15,161 bases of DNA from Hyphomicrobiales bacterium. GTDB lineage: Bacteria; Pseudomonadota; Alphaproteobacteria; Rhizobiales; Xanthobacteraceae. Each line of letters begins with the position of its first letter. Within the stretch, counting starts at the first letter, position 1. Shown piece after piece: positions 7,814 to 13,633 of the stretch. The stretch lies in contig JACQDO010000384.1 of the NCBI GenBank assembly GCA_016201085.1, positions 1-15,161 of the forward strand, in the 5' to 3' direction. Below the pieces are notes generated by a model, which was not told the origin of the DNA, did no database searches, and saw only the letters and a program-made list of their open reading frames with translations. Position numbers and translations under genes: made by a program.

Positions 7814-7836
7814 GGCGCACTGTATCATTGTGCGCC
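7814..7836. promoter_or_regulatory. Inverted repeat between divergent kinase and Crp/Fnr genes
   Basis: GGCGCAC (7814-7820) and GTGCGCC (7830-7836) form a perfect 7-bp inverted repeat around a 9-bp spacer. It sits 26 bp upstream of the kinase GTG and about 190 bp before the regulator GTG. That position fits an operator for either gene, perhaps bound by the neighbouring regulator, though the half-site is unlike the classical Crp (TGTGA) or Fnr (TTGAT) sequence. The same symmetry could form an RNA hairpin. Confidence 0.4.
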
Positions 7837-8015
7837 TCCTTCGCCTTTAATTGTCTGTTCCATACCCGACATAGAAAGCTGTATCGCAATGCAGCATGTG
7901 GAAAAGTGGTCCTGGCAATCGGCGACGCTACGACCCATATTGGAAATATCACCGGCCGGCTGCAAAAGCTCAGGCGTCGGTGGCTGAGAGACCGCATCGC
8001 GCTCCCGCCTGGAAC

Positions 8016-8019
8016 GGAG
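8016..8019 (+). promoter_or_regulatory. Ribosome binding site that fixes the Crp/Fnr gene start
   Basis: GGAG at 8016-8019 lies six bases before GTG 8026. The same frame is open further up to a TTG at 7828. That TTG lies in the spacer and right arm of the inverted repeat and has no good ribosome binding site, so the internal GTG is the better start. Confidence 0.6.
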
Positions 8020-8025
8020 AGCGCT

Positions 8026-8745
8026 GTGGTCGCAAAACCCCAGTCCCCAAATTATTTATTGGCATCCCTGCCGGTGGCCGACTTTGGCCTGCTGCGGCCG
8101 CATCTAAAGACCGAAGAATTGATCGGCGAAACGGTGCTATTTGAAGCCGGCGACAGTGTCGATCGTGTCTATTTCCCTCACACCGCCATTGTATCCCTGG
8201 TCGTAAACCTCTCCACCGGAGAGATGATCGAAGCCGCCATGGTCGGACGGGACGGGATTGTTAATGGGTTAGCCGCACTGGGGCAGCCGATCTCATTGTG
8301 CCGAGCTGTCGTCCAGATGGGCGGCGCAAGTTCGGTGCTCGATCTCGACAGACTGCGGCAGATTGTCGAACAGAGCAGCGCAATCCGGACGGCACTCGTC
8401 CGATACGCACAATTTCTTCTTAGCCAGACGCAACAATCGGCGGCATGCAACGCGGCCCATTCGGTGGAAGCGCGGCTGTCGCGTTGGCTGTTGCGCGCCC
8501 ACGACCTGAACGGCAGTCACACTCAGCAGTTTACCCAGGAATTTCTTGCCGAGATGCTCGGGGTGCGAAGAACCAGCGTTTCTCTTGTCGCCAGCACCTT
8601 GCAACAGGCCGGTCTGATCAAATATCGCCGCGGACTAATTCAGATCACCGACCTGGAAGGTCTGCAAGCGGCGTCTTGCGAGTGCCATGAGGCGGTCAGG
8701 TTCTCTTACGAACGGCTACTCGGCGAGCCTACAGTTCGTTCATAA
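8026..8745 (+). CDS. Crp/Fnr-family transcriptional regulator
   Basis: From GTG 8026 the product is 239 residues, the usual length for this family. Residues 15-130 form a cyclic-nucleotide-binding-like beta roll (LLRPHLKTEELIGETVLFEAGDSVDRVYFPHTAIVSLVV). The central segment is LLSQTQQSAACNAAHSVEARLSRWLL (131-156). A winged helix-turn-helix (about 168-212) has TQEFLAEMLGVRRTSVSLVASTLQQAGLI, where RRTSVSLVASTLQQAG is the recognition helix. This subgroup is abundant in Bradyrhizobium-type genomes. The Fnr-type N-terminal cysteine cluster is absent, so iron-sulfur oxygen sensing is unlikely. The cysteines present (92, 141, 218, 220) are scattered. It lies divergent from the PAS kinase, suggesting shared control through the 7814-7836 repeat. 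Ligand and targets are unknown. A frame extension to TTG 7828 (305 residues) is judged non-coding. Confidence 0.85.
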   Translation: MVAKPQSPNYLLASLPVADFGLLRPHLKTEELIGETVLFEAGDSVDRVYFPHTAIVSLVVNLSTGEMIEAAMVGRDGIVNGLAALGQPISLCRAVVQMGGASSVLDLDRLRQIVEQSSAIRTALVRYAQFLLSQTQQSAACNAAHSVEARLSRWLLRAHDLNGSHTQQFTQEFLAEMLGVRRTSVSLVASTLQQAGLIKYRRGLIQITDLEGLQAASCECHEAVRFSYERLLGEPTVRS

Positions 8746-8782
8746 GAGCCGGATATTGTTTGGACCGAACAGCCCGACAAAT

Positions 8783-8814
8783 CGCGGGGAAATGTCACGC
8801 GGTCATTTCCCGCG
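8783..8814 (+). terminator. Stem-loop after the Crp/Fnr gene
   Basis: CGCGGGGAAATG (8783-8794) pairs with CATTTCCCGCG (8804-8814) across a 9-base loop, an 11-bp stem with one bulged G. It lies about 40 bases after the stop at 8745. No T run follows, so it could be a factor-dependent terminator, an mRNA 3'-end stabiliser or simply a repeat. Confidence 0.4.
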
Positions 8815-8841
8815 CAGTCGATAAGGCGCGGCTCCTTCCGA

Positions 8842-8892
8842 GATGATGCAACGCGTCATCATTCCCGACTTGGATGATGCAATGCGTCATCA
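8842..8892. repeat. Two palindromic 20-bp direct repeats spaced 31 bp
   Basis: GATGATGCAACGCGTCATCA (8842-8861) and GATGATGCAATGCGTCATCA (8873-8892) differ at one base. Each is itself an imperfect palindrome: GATGATGC and GCGTCATC are inverted halves, with one T-G mismatch, around a 3-base centre. The repeat period is 31 bp, close to three helical turns, so two dimers would bind on the same DNA face. They lie 80-130 bases upstream of the small gene at 8972. An operator pair is the simplest reading. A dispersed genomic repeat is the alternative. Confidence 0.6.
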
Positions 8893-8971
8893 CCGGCCGC
8901 GCACAATATGGAACTGCAAACATTATGAGACGTTAGTATGACGAGCCGAAGGGACCGCTGAGGAGGTCCCC

Positions 8972-9574
8972 ATGGAATACAAAGGAGTTAGATACCAAAT
9001 TCTTGCGCGTCCTGGCAAAAACAAGTGGAGTTGGACGGTTTATCTCGGCGTTGCCAAGTCGAAGAACGGTGAAACGAGCGGCCCGCGACAGCGAGCAGTA
9101 ATCGCCGCGCGAGCCGCAATTGATCTCTGGTTGAGACAGAACCCTTCGGCAAAATCAAAAACGTCGAAAACGGAAAAATTGCCTGACGACGAAACCCCGG
9201 CCGCAAGGCCGGGGTTTGTAATTACCGCCGCGAACCGATGCTGTCGATTAGTCAGAGGCTGTTCGCAGAGTCTGTTAACTTCCGAACATATCGAAAAAAA
9301 TTTTATCCTGGCATTTGCCGGAGGGAACAATTTTACCGCGAACGAATTGCGAGTTCAGATGCGCCTTCTAAGCTGCGAAAGACGCCGCCATGCAGCCACT
9401 CGCCATCCCGCAAGCCATGCAACGCCATATCGGTTGTCAATTGGCCGTCGACGCGAAACCCGCCAAATTCGATCCGGTGCTCAAGCCCGACCCACAAGAC
9501 GGGCTCGATCTTGGTCGTACGGATGCGCTGCAACAATCATCCGAGCAAGCGGTCGGCAGCATCAAAAAAGTTGA
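8972..9574 (+). CDS. Small conserved hypothetical protein, real part probably the first ~65-70 residues
   Basis: The start is very well supported: AGGAGG at 8961-8966 lies five bases before ATG 8972. The first 60 or so residues (MEYKGVRYQILARPGKNKWS, WTVYLGVAKSKNGETSGPR, then AVIAARAAIDLWLRQNPS) look like a small beta-rich protein type that I recall as common in Bradyrhizobium, normally about 60-70 residues. Here the frame does not stop there. It runs through a strong GC hairpin at 9192-9217 and on to TGA 9572-9574 (200 residues), and this later part is low-quality sequence rich in Arg, Cys and Ser. In the neighbouring frame the DNA before the hairpin reads IKNVENGKIA then TGA (9184-9186), which matches the end of the ORF at 9390-9593. 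I infer a frameshift around 9130-9160 that removed the original stop. Function unknown. Confidence 0.5.
   Translation: MEYKGVRYQILARPGKNKWSWTVYLGVAKSKNGETSGPRQRAVIAARAAIDLWLRQNPSAKSKTSKTEKLPDDETPAARPGFVITAANRCCRLVRGCSQSLLTSEHIEKNFILAFAGGNNFTANELRVQMRLLSCERRRHAATRHPASHATPYRLSIGRRRETRQIRSGAQARPTRRARSWSYGCAATIIRASGRQHQKS
9147..9191 (+). repeat. ORF-end repeat, copy 1
   Basis: These 45 bases match 9554-9598 at 38 of 45 positions by hand alignment without gaps. In this frame they end IKNVENGKIA-stop, and the other copy ends IKKVENEKNA-stop. Both are followed within about ten bases by a hairpin built on GGCC. This looks like the 3' ends of two duplicated small genes. The A-rich composition raises the chance of coincidence somewhat. 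Confidence 0.55.
9192..9217. terminator. Strong GC hairpin, likely intrinsic terminator
   Basis: AAACCCCGGCC (9192-9202) and GGCCGGGGTTT (9207-9217) form a perfect 11-bp stem with a GCAA tetraloop. The flanking A and T bases make it usable in both directions, though the T run is only three bases. It follows the small gene's inferred original stop (9184-9186), which argues that the 200-residue reading beyond this point is not genuine. Confidence 0.7.
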
Positions 9575-9593
9575 AAACGAAAAAAATGCCTGA
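9390..9593 (+). CDS. Doubtful 67-residue hypothetical protein
   Basis: The frame runs from ATG 9390 to TGA 9591-9593 with an upstream stop at 9369. It reads MQPLAIPQAMQRHIGCQLAV and ends GSIKKVENEKNA. There is no clear ribosome binding site before the ATG. Support comes only from the 3' end, which matches the end of the upstream small gene (38 of 45 bases) and is followed by a terminator-like hairpin in the same way. It may be the remnant of a longer gene or no gene at all. An opposite-strand frame at 9536-9333 of equal length is an alternative with no better support. Confidence 0.25.
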   Translation: MQPLAIPQAMQRHIGCQLAVDAKPAKFDPVLKPDPQDGLDLGRTDALQQSSEQAVGSIKKVENEKNA

Positions 9594-9598
9594 CAACG
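9554..9598 (+). repeat. ORF-end repeat, copy 2
   Basis: This is the second copy of the 45-base segment described at 9147-9191 (38 of 45 identical), ending in TGA 9591-9593. The identity starts at CGGC and includes the stop codon and the following ACG. Confidence 0.55.
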
Positions 9599-9603
9599 TT
9601 GCC

Positions 9604-9626
9604 TGGCCTTGCGGCCAAGATTTTTT
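9604..9626 (+). terminator. Intrinsic terminator candidate
   Basis: TGGCC (9604-9608) and GGCCA (9613-9617) enclose a TTGC loop and are followed by AGA and six T residues (9621-9626). The stem is short, but the T run is the best in the window. It lies 11 bases after the stop at 9593, mirroring the arrangement at 9184-9217. Confidence 0.55.
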
Positions 9627-9695
9627 ATGCTGCGCGACCAAAACCAATGAAACGTCACAGCGACAAACGGCTTTCCGTGTTTTGCTGAGCATGGC

Positions 9696-9755
9696 TACGA
9701 AGAGAAGAAAGCCTGGCAGCCGCCGTCGGTGAAGTCGATCAAGAAGAAGGACTAG
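9696..9755 (+). pseudogene. Relic of the 3' end of a WaaE/KdtX-like glycosyltransferase gene
   Basis: In one frame the bases read YEEKKAWQPPSVKSIKKKD then TAG (9753-9755). The end of the intact gene at 5755-5817 reads YEEKQDWQPPPSKAIKKKDR-stop. By hand alignment 14 of 19 residues and 46 of 57 bases agree, apart from one extra final codon in the intact gene. No similarity extends upstream of about 9690, so the catalytic domain is missing. This is the tail of a second, diverged copy, cut off by a deletion or by insertion of foreign DNA. It is not a recent exact duplication. Confidence 0.75.
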
Positions 9756-9763
9756 GGCGCGTA

Positions 9764-9785
9764 CTCACAAATCCGGTTTTGTGAG
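9764..9785. repeat. Perfect 8-bp hairpin
   Basis: CTCACAAA (9764-9771) and TTTGTGAG (9778-9785) flank a TCCGGT loop. It lies directly after the relic glycosyltransferase stop and just before the repeated 21-mer. From recall, similar sequence recurs between genes of Bradyrhizobium-type genomes. Confidence 0.45.
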
Positions 9786-9798
9786 CGGCTCGTTGAAT

Positions 9799-9819
9799 GT
9801 CCGCTTCGCTCCGAAAGCG
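9799..9819. repeat. Dispersed 21-base repeat, copy 1
   Basis: This segment is identical to 10819-10839 over 21 bases. It holds CCGCTT and, eight bases on, AAGCG, a hairpin core that is fully paired in the second copy. Translated it gives NVRFAPKA, a peptide I recognise from the many spurious ORFs annotated in Bradyrhizobium-type intergenic repeats. Confidence 0.6.
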
Positions 9820-9917
9820 ACCGAATTGCTGCGTCGTCGGGAAACGTCGCTTTGTGCCATTAGCGACATATCGCAGTCTAAGCGACGGCTTCGACAGCCC
9901 CCACATTCAGCGATACT

Positions 9918-10664
9918 TCAGTTGGGTTCCATGCCGTGCTTCTTGATCACTGATGCAACAGCTGTTGAGGCGAGGATTTTGACTAATTCTTTCGCTGCTT
10001 CCGGCTGCTTCGCTCCACTATGGATGCCAGCTGAGTACACCGTGATCTTCTGCACGTCCGGTGGCAGCGGGCCGACGTAGTCGACGCCCGGAGCGTGAAT
10101 AAGCTCGCTGATCTGCTGAAAGCCTATCTCGGCTGCACCGCTCGTAATGAAGGTGCCGATCCGCGCACCGGAGGGGACTTGCTTCAGCTTCGGCTTAACC
10201 TGATCGGCAATGCCCATGCGTTCGAACAAGGCCACCATGTGTACCCCACTCGACCCGGTCGAATAGCCGATTGACTTCGCGGCGAGCACCGTCTTTTTCA
10301 GCGCCTCGCTTGAACTGATATCGGGCTTCGGCGTGCCTGCGCGAACCCCCACGCCGACACCTGATTTCATCAAATCGACCCGGCTTCCTGGTACCACCTT
10401 GCCTTGTTGGATAAAGGCATCAATCTCCGGGCCTCCCACGATCACGAGATCGTAGATTTCTCCCGCCGCTATTTGCTTCTTGATATTTGCGCTGCCTGTC
10501 CAAGTTGTGACAACCTTATGCCCGGAGCTTTTCTCGAACTCTGGAACCAGCTCAACATAGATTTCTTTGGTCGCGCCGACCGCGAGTACATTTATTTCTG
10601 CGGCGCTCGCCATGTTGGACAACAATAGGGTCGCCGCTGTAGCAACTATGAATCCGAGTTTCAT
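9918..10664 (-). CDS. Periplasmic molybdate-type substrate-binding protein (ModA-like), orphan
   Basis: This 248-residue exported protein starts at ATG 10664, with TAAAGGA ending five bases upstream. Residues 1-21 are a signal peptide: MKLG, a hydrophobic core FIVATAATLLLS, and a cleavage motif ASA before AEINVLAVG. The mature part follows the ModA/WtpA-like type II binding-protein fold: FEKSSGHKVVTTWTGSANI (43-61), GEIYDLVIVGGPEIDAFIQQGKV (68-90), IGYSTGSSGVHMVALFERMG (132-151), PSGARIGTFITSGAAEIGFQQISEL (164-188), and a C-terminal helix. Such proteins bind molybdate, tungstate or other small oxyanions for ABC uptake. No ModB or ModC gene is adjacent, so it either serves a distant transporter or has another role. 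This stand-alone subgroup is common in Bradyrhizobium relatives (recalled). It lies alone between two repeat-rich gaps, with no link to LPS genes. Confidence 0.85.
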   Translation of the reverse strand: MKLGFIVATAATLLLSNMASAAEINVLAVGATKEIYVELVPEFEKSSGHKVVTTWTGSANIKKQIAAGEIYDLVIVGGPEIDAFIQQGKVVPGSRVDLMKSGVGVGVRAGTPKPDISSSEALKKTVLAAKSIGYSTGSSGVHMVALFERMGIADQVKPKLKQVPSGARIGTFITSGAAEIGFQQISELIHAPGVDYVGPLPPDVQKITVYSAGIHSGAKQPEAAKELVKILASTAVASVIKKHGMEPN

Positions 10665-10737
10665 GATGGTCCTTTATAGACTTAATGTTTGCAAATAATC
10701 TGAAAGCTCGCTGTCGCCAACTGGATGTCCTCAAGAC

Positions 10738-10765
10738 ATTGCGCTCGGGCCACGTCCAGCGCAAT
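10738..10765. repeat. Perfect 8-bp inverted repeat
   Basis: ATTGCGCT and AGCGCAAT are separated by 12 bases. It lies about 75 bases upstream of the binding-protein start on that gene's 5' side. It could be an operator, but it looks more like part of a dispersed intergenic repeat that also carries the 10819-10839 segment. Confidence 0.45.
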
Positions 10766-10818
10766 ATCCGAGATGGGTCATTTGCGCCCGGGACCGGCAG
10801 AGCAGCAGACCCTGCTAC

Positions 10819-10839
10819 GTCCGCTTCGCTCCGAAAGCG
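10819..10839. repeat. Dispersed 21-base repeat, copy 2
   Basis: Identical to 9799-9819, about 1 kb away on the other side of the binding-protein gene and in the same orientation. Here CCGCTT (10821-10826) and AAGCGG (10835-10840) form a perfect 6-bp stem. Confidence 0.6.
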
Positions 10840-10937
10840 GAAATAAAAAGCGGCGCTGGTAATAGTGAACAACTGATGGGCCGGTCGCGAGGTGGATTGA
10901 CACCCACCCGCCCGCCTTTCAGAGGTAAAAGAAATAG

Positions 10938-12404
10938 CTACTTTGGGCCGCGCGAGCGCTCGACCATCGAGGTGGTCGAATGGCCGGGCACCAGATCGAT
11001 CAGCACGATCTCGCCGCCGAGCGCTTCGACGAGCTCGCGGCCGACCACCTGCTCGCGCCTGTAGTCGCCGCCCTTGACCAGCACGCTCGGCTTGACGCGC
11101 GCGATCAGCTTTTCCGGCGTGTCCTCGTCGAACACCACCACCAGATCGACGGCTTCCAGCGCCGCCAGCACTTCGGCGCGCGCCTGCACGGGCTGTACCG
11201 GACGGCCGGCGCCTTTCAGCCGGGTGACCGAGGCGTCGCCGTTGAGGCCCAGCACCAGCCGGTCGCAGGCGGCGCGCGCGCCGGCCAGCAATCGGACGTG
11301 GCCGGGGTGCAGCAGGTCGAAGCAGCCATTGGTGAAGCCGACGCGATAGCCGGCTTTGCGCCAGGCGGCGAGGTGCTCGTCGAGCAGCGCCCAGTCGAAC
11401 ACGATCTTTTCTTCCGGCGCCAGCGTGGCGGCCGGCAGGATGCGCGAGCGAAGTTCCGCAACGGATACTGTGGCGGTGCCGCGCTTGCCCACCACCACCG
11501 CGGCGGCGGCGTTGGCCGCGCGCATGGCGGATTCGAAATCGGCCTGCATTGCGAGCATCGCCGCCAGCACGGCGACCACGGTGTCGCCGGCCCCTGACAC
11601 GTCGCGCACGCGCACCGGATAGGCCGGCACGTGCACCACCGCGCCCTCGGCGAGCAGCGTCATGCCGTCCTCGCTGCGCGTCACCAGCACGGCCCGCGCC
11701 TCGACCGCGTCGCACAACGCCGCCGCCGCGCCGACGATCTCGTCGTCGCTGCGCGCGGCGGTGCCGGTGACGTCGGCAAGCTCCTGGCGGTTCGGCGTGA
11801 TCAGCGTGGCGCCGCGATAGATCGAGTAGTCGCGCCCTTTGGGATCGACCACCACCGGTTTGCCGAGCTTGTTGGCGGCATCGATCACCGCGCGGATGAC
11901 GCGCGGGGTCAACGCGCCCTTGGCATAATCCGACAGTACCACGCTGCCGACGCGCGGCAACGCCTTGATGGCGTGGCCGATCAGCGCGTCCTCGCTGCCG
12001 GCGTCGACGGCGGAGGCCGCCTCCCAGTCGGCGCGCAGCAGATGCGTCGAATGATGCTCGGAGACAAAGCGCACCTTGCGCGTGGTCTGGCGCTTGGCGT
12101 CGACCACCAGGTGGAATTCGATCAGCGGATGGGTACCGAGCGCTTCGGTCAGCGCATTGCCGGCCTCGTCGTCGCCGACGACACCGATGAAGATGCAGCC
12201 GGTGCCGAGCGAGACCAGATTGCGCGCGACATTGCCGGCGCCGCCGACCATCAGCTCGCTGCGCTTGACCGCGATCACCGGCGTGGGCGCTTCCGGCGAG
12301 ATGCGCGAGACGTCGCCGTAGACGAACTCGTCCAGCATCAGATCGCCGATGCAGAGCACGGTCTGTTCGGCGAGCGCGGCGAGATGCTTGTCGAAGTCGA
12401 ACAT
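10938..12404 (-). CDS. hldE: Bifunctional heptose-7-phosphate kinase / heptose-1-phosphate adenylyltransferase
   Basis: HldE (RfaE) phosphorylates D-glycero-D-manno-heptose 7-phosphate at C1 and, after a phosphatase step, adenylylates heptose 1-phosphate to ADP-D-glycero-D-manno-heptose in the cytoplasm. The 488-residue length equals the fused enzyme. The N-terminal ribokinase-like domain (1 to about 320) has [24 protein letters not shown] (20-43), [11 protein letters not shown] (53-63), [19 protein letters not shown] (187-205) and DVSGAGDT (268-275) with catalytic D274. The C-terminal nucleotidyltransferase domain (about 345-488) has [17 protein letters not shown] (357-373) with the HxGH motif, [17 protein letters not shown] (387-403) and [12 protein letters not shown] (444-455). 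All key residues are intact. AGGAA seven bases before ATG 12404 supports the start. It follows hldD on the same strand after a 60-base gap holding a palindromic repeat. Confidence 0.97.
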   Translation of the reverse strand: MFDFDKHLAALAEQTVLCIGDLMLDEFVYGDVSRISPEAPTPVIAVKRSELMVGGAGNVARNLVSLGTGCIFIGVVGDDEAGNALTEALGTHPLIEFHLVVDAKRQTTRKVRFVSEHHSTHLLRADWEAASAVDAGSEDALIGHAIKALPRVGSVVLSDYAKGALTPRVIRAVIDAANKLGKPVVVDPKGRDYSIYRGATLITPNRQELADVTGTAARSDDEIVGAAAALCDAVEARAVLVTRSEDGMTLLAEGAVVHVPAYPVRVRDVSGAGDTVVAVLAAMLAMQADFESAMRAANAAAAVVVGKRGTATVSVAELRSRILPAATLAPEEKIVFDWALLDEHLAAWRKAGYRVGFTNGCFDLLHPGHVRLLAGARAACDRLVLGLNGDASVTRLKGAGRPVQPVQARAEVLAALEAVDLVVVFDEDTPEKLIARVKPSVLVKGGDYRREQVVGRELVEALGGEIVLIDLVPGHSTTSMVERSRGPK

Positions 12405-12416
12405 GGCTTATTCCTG

Positions 12417-12465
12417 GCGCATGATCTTATCCGAAAACCGGTTCCCACTTTTCGGGATCATGCGC
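12417..12465. repeat. 49-base palindromic intergenic element between hldD and hldE
   Basis: The outer arms GCGCATGATC (12417-12426) and GATCATGCGC (12456-12465) are perfectly complementary over 10 bp. An inner stem CCGAAAA (12431-12437) with TTTTCGG (12449-12455) adds 7 bp, leaving TTAT as a bulge on one side. Its edge reaches the last base of the hldD stop codon (12465-12467). I recognise this type as a very widespread Hyphomicrobiales repeat. In the hldD-hldE transcript it would fold into a long hairpin just upstream of the hldE ribosome binding site and could set the relative amounts of the two messages. Confidence 0.75.
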
Positions 12466-13448
12466 TACCGATACCTGTCTTCGCGATCGAGATAGCCGGT
12501 GACGTACTGGCCGACGGCGCGCTCCAGCGGCGTGAAGCCGGCATTGTACCCGGCGCGGCGCAGGTTCTCGACGCTGCTCTGGGTGAAATACTGGTACTGG
12601 CCGCGGATCGAATCCGGCATCTCGATATAGTCGATATTGGCCGGCCGCCCGAGCGCCTTGAACATGGCGCCGATCATGTCGCGGAAGCTTTCCGCACTTC
12701 CGGTGCCGATGTTGAAAATGCCGTTGACCGAGGCGGTGTCGAGCAGCCAGCGCAGCGCCGCCACCGCATCGTCGACATAGATGAAATCGCGCCGCTGCTC
12801 GCCGTCGGCGATGCCGTCTTTTTGGGATTTGAACAGCTTGACCGGTTTGCCGTCTTTGGCGGTGTTGAAGACCTTGGACAAGATGCTGGCCATGGCGCCC
12901 TTGTGGTACTCGTTTGGGCCAAAGACATTGAAAAACTTGAGCCCCACCCAGCGCGGCGGCAGGTTTTCTTTTTTGACGAAGCGGTCGATGAGCGCGAGAT
13001 CGAACAGATGCTTGCTCCAGCCGTACAGGTTCATCGGCCGCAATTTGCGCAAGGCTTCGAGCGACCAGTCGTCGACAAAGCCCTGGCCGCCGTCGCCATA
13101 GGTCGCCGCCGACGAGGCATAGATGAACGGCGTGCGGGTGACCGTGCACCAGTCGAGCAGCCGCAACGACAGCCGGAAATTGTTCTCCATCACCAGGTCG
13201 CCGTCGGTGGCGGTGGTGTCGGAGATGGCGCCCATGTGGATGACGGCCTCTAACTTGCGGCCGTGCAGCCAATGGGCGAGCTCGGCCGGCGGCACCAGGT
13301 CGGCGATCTGGCGTTTGGCCAAGTTGTGCCATTTGGTGTCGTCCCTACCCAACAGGTCGTTGACCACCACATCGCTATGCCCGGCCTCGTTGAGGCTGGC
13401 GACCACGTTCGATCCGATGAAGCCAGCACCGCCGGTTACGAGAAACAT
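12465..13448 (-). CDS. hldD: ADP-L-glycero-D-manno-heptose 6-epimerase
   Basis: HldD (RfaD) epimerises ADP-D-glycero-D-manno-heptose at C6 to the L,D form used by heptosyltransferases. The 327-residue length is normal. The N-terminal Rossmann motif TGGAGFIGSN (5-14) binds NADP. NDLLGRDDTKWHNL (30-43) and HMGAISDTTATDGD (71-84) are HldD signatures. The SDR catalytic set is visible: ASSAATYG (111-118) and YGWSK (142-146) with Y142 and K146. FFNVFGPNEYHKGAMAS (172-188) and RRDFIYVDDA (219-228) complete the substrate-side pattern, and the FTQSSVENLRRAGY C-terminal domain is present. The start at ATG 13448 has GAGG nine bases upstream. The gene leads the hldD-hldE pair, divergent from waaF, which uses the product. 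Confidence 0.97.
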   Translation of the reverse strand: MFLVTGGAGFIGSNVVASLNEAGHSDVVVNDLLGRDDTKWHNLAKRQIADLVPPAELAHWLHGRKLEAVIHMGAISDTTATDGDLVMENNFRLSLRLLDWCTVTRTPFIYASSAATYGDGGQGFVDDWSLEALRKLRPMNLYGWSKHLFDLALIDRFVKKENLPPRWVGLKFFNVFGPNEYHKGAMASILSKVFNTAKDGKPVKLFKSQKDGIADGEQRRDFIYVDDAVAALRWLLDTASVNGIFNIGTGSAESFRDMIGAMFKALGRPANIDYIEMPDSIRGQYQYFTQSSVENLRRAGYNAGFTPLERAVGQYVTGYLDREDRYR

Positions 13449-13554
13449 TCCCTGAACCCTCTGAGGGCCATCCTTTGCCCCAGACCGGGGGCAGGTGCAA
13501 ATATTAGGCCGTAATCCAGCGCATTTGCCTCTGGAAACGGTAAAAATTGCGGCT

Positions 13555-13614
13555 GGACAGGTTTAGCCCCCGCAGGCTAACGCCTGTCCGGCAAGGCCGG
13601 AATGGATGCCGGAC
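13555..13614 (+). promoter_or_regulatory. Leader hairpins upstream of waaF, mutually exclusive
   Basis: GGACAGG (13555-13561) pairs with CCTGTCC (13583-13589), and inside it TTAGCC (13563-13568) pairs with GGCTAA (13575-13580), giving a long interrupted stem. The right arm also overlaps GTCCGGC (13586-13592), which pairs perfectly with GCCGGAC (13608-13614). The two stems share 13586-13589 and cannot both form in full. The waaF ATG is at 13634, 19 bases after the second stem. This layout could act as an attenuator or translation switch, or it may be a repetitive element. Confidence 0.4.
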
Positions 13615-13633
13615 CGACGGGCGGCCGTAAACG

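Larger units (their letters stand above)
9218..9917. other. 700-base stretch without a confident gene; decayed and repetitive sequence
   Basis: This stretch contains several overlapping open frames, none with convincing protein character and a ribosome binding site. What can be seen is a 67-residue candidate at 9390-9593, a second copy of the small-ORF end (9554-9598) with its hairpin (9604-9626), a relic of the WaaE-like gene's 3' end (9696-9755), a small perfect hairpin (9764-9785) and one copy of a repeated 21-mer (9799-9819). The mix suggests a deletion and insertion scar. Confidence 0.6.
10665..10937. other. Repeat-rich gap between the binding-protein gene and hldE
   Basis: No gene is supported here. 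It holds the promoter side of the minus-strand binding-protein gene and two hairpins. One is ATTGCGCT (10738-10745) with AGCGCAAT (10758-10765). The other is CCGCTT/AAGCGG at 10821-10840, inside the 21-base repeat shared with 9799-9819. The residues GRSRGGLT encoded at 10879-10902 faintly recall IS5-type transposases but are too short to call. Confidence 0.5.

Noticed and set aside
7828..8025. N-terminal extension of the Crp/Fnr regulator to a TTG at 7828
   Set aside because: The start overlaps an inverted repeat, has no ribosome binding site, and gives 66 extra residues unlike the family; GTG 8026 with GGAG fits the normal length.
8842..8892. CRISPR-like array
   Set aside because: Only two repeat units with an 11-base spacer and no cas genes; the palindromic form fits an operator pair or a repeat element better.
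5818..9755. Integrative element with attachment sites at the glycosyltransferase 3' ends
   Set aside because: The bracketing copies are only 46 of 57 bases identical, and no integrase, excisionase or tRNA site is present; kept only as a scar hypothesis.
10876..10910. Possible IS5-type transposase fragment (GRSRGGLT)
   Set aside because: Only eight residues match the recalled motif, with no flanking similarity, terminal repeats or target duplication.
11631..13253. Long plus-strand frame of 540 codons opposite hldE and hldD
   Set aside because: It is the antisense shadow of two intact, highly conserved genes in GC-rich DNA; the translation is rich in His, Arg and Ala with no domain pattern.
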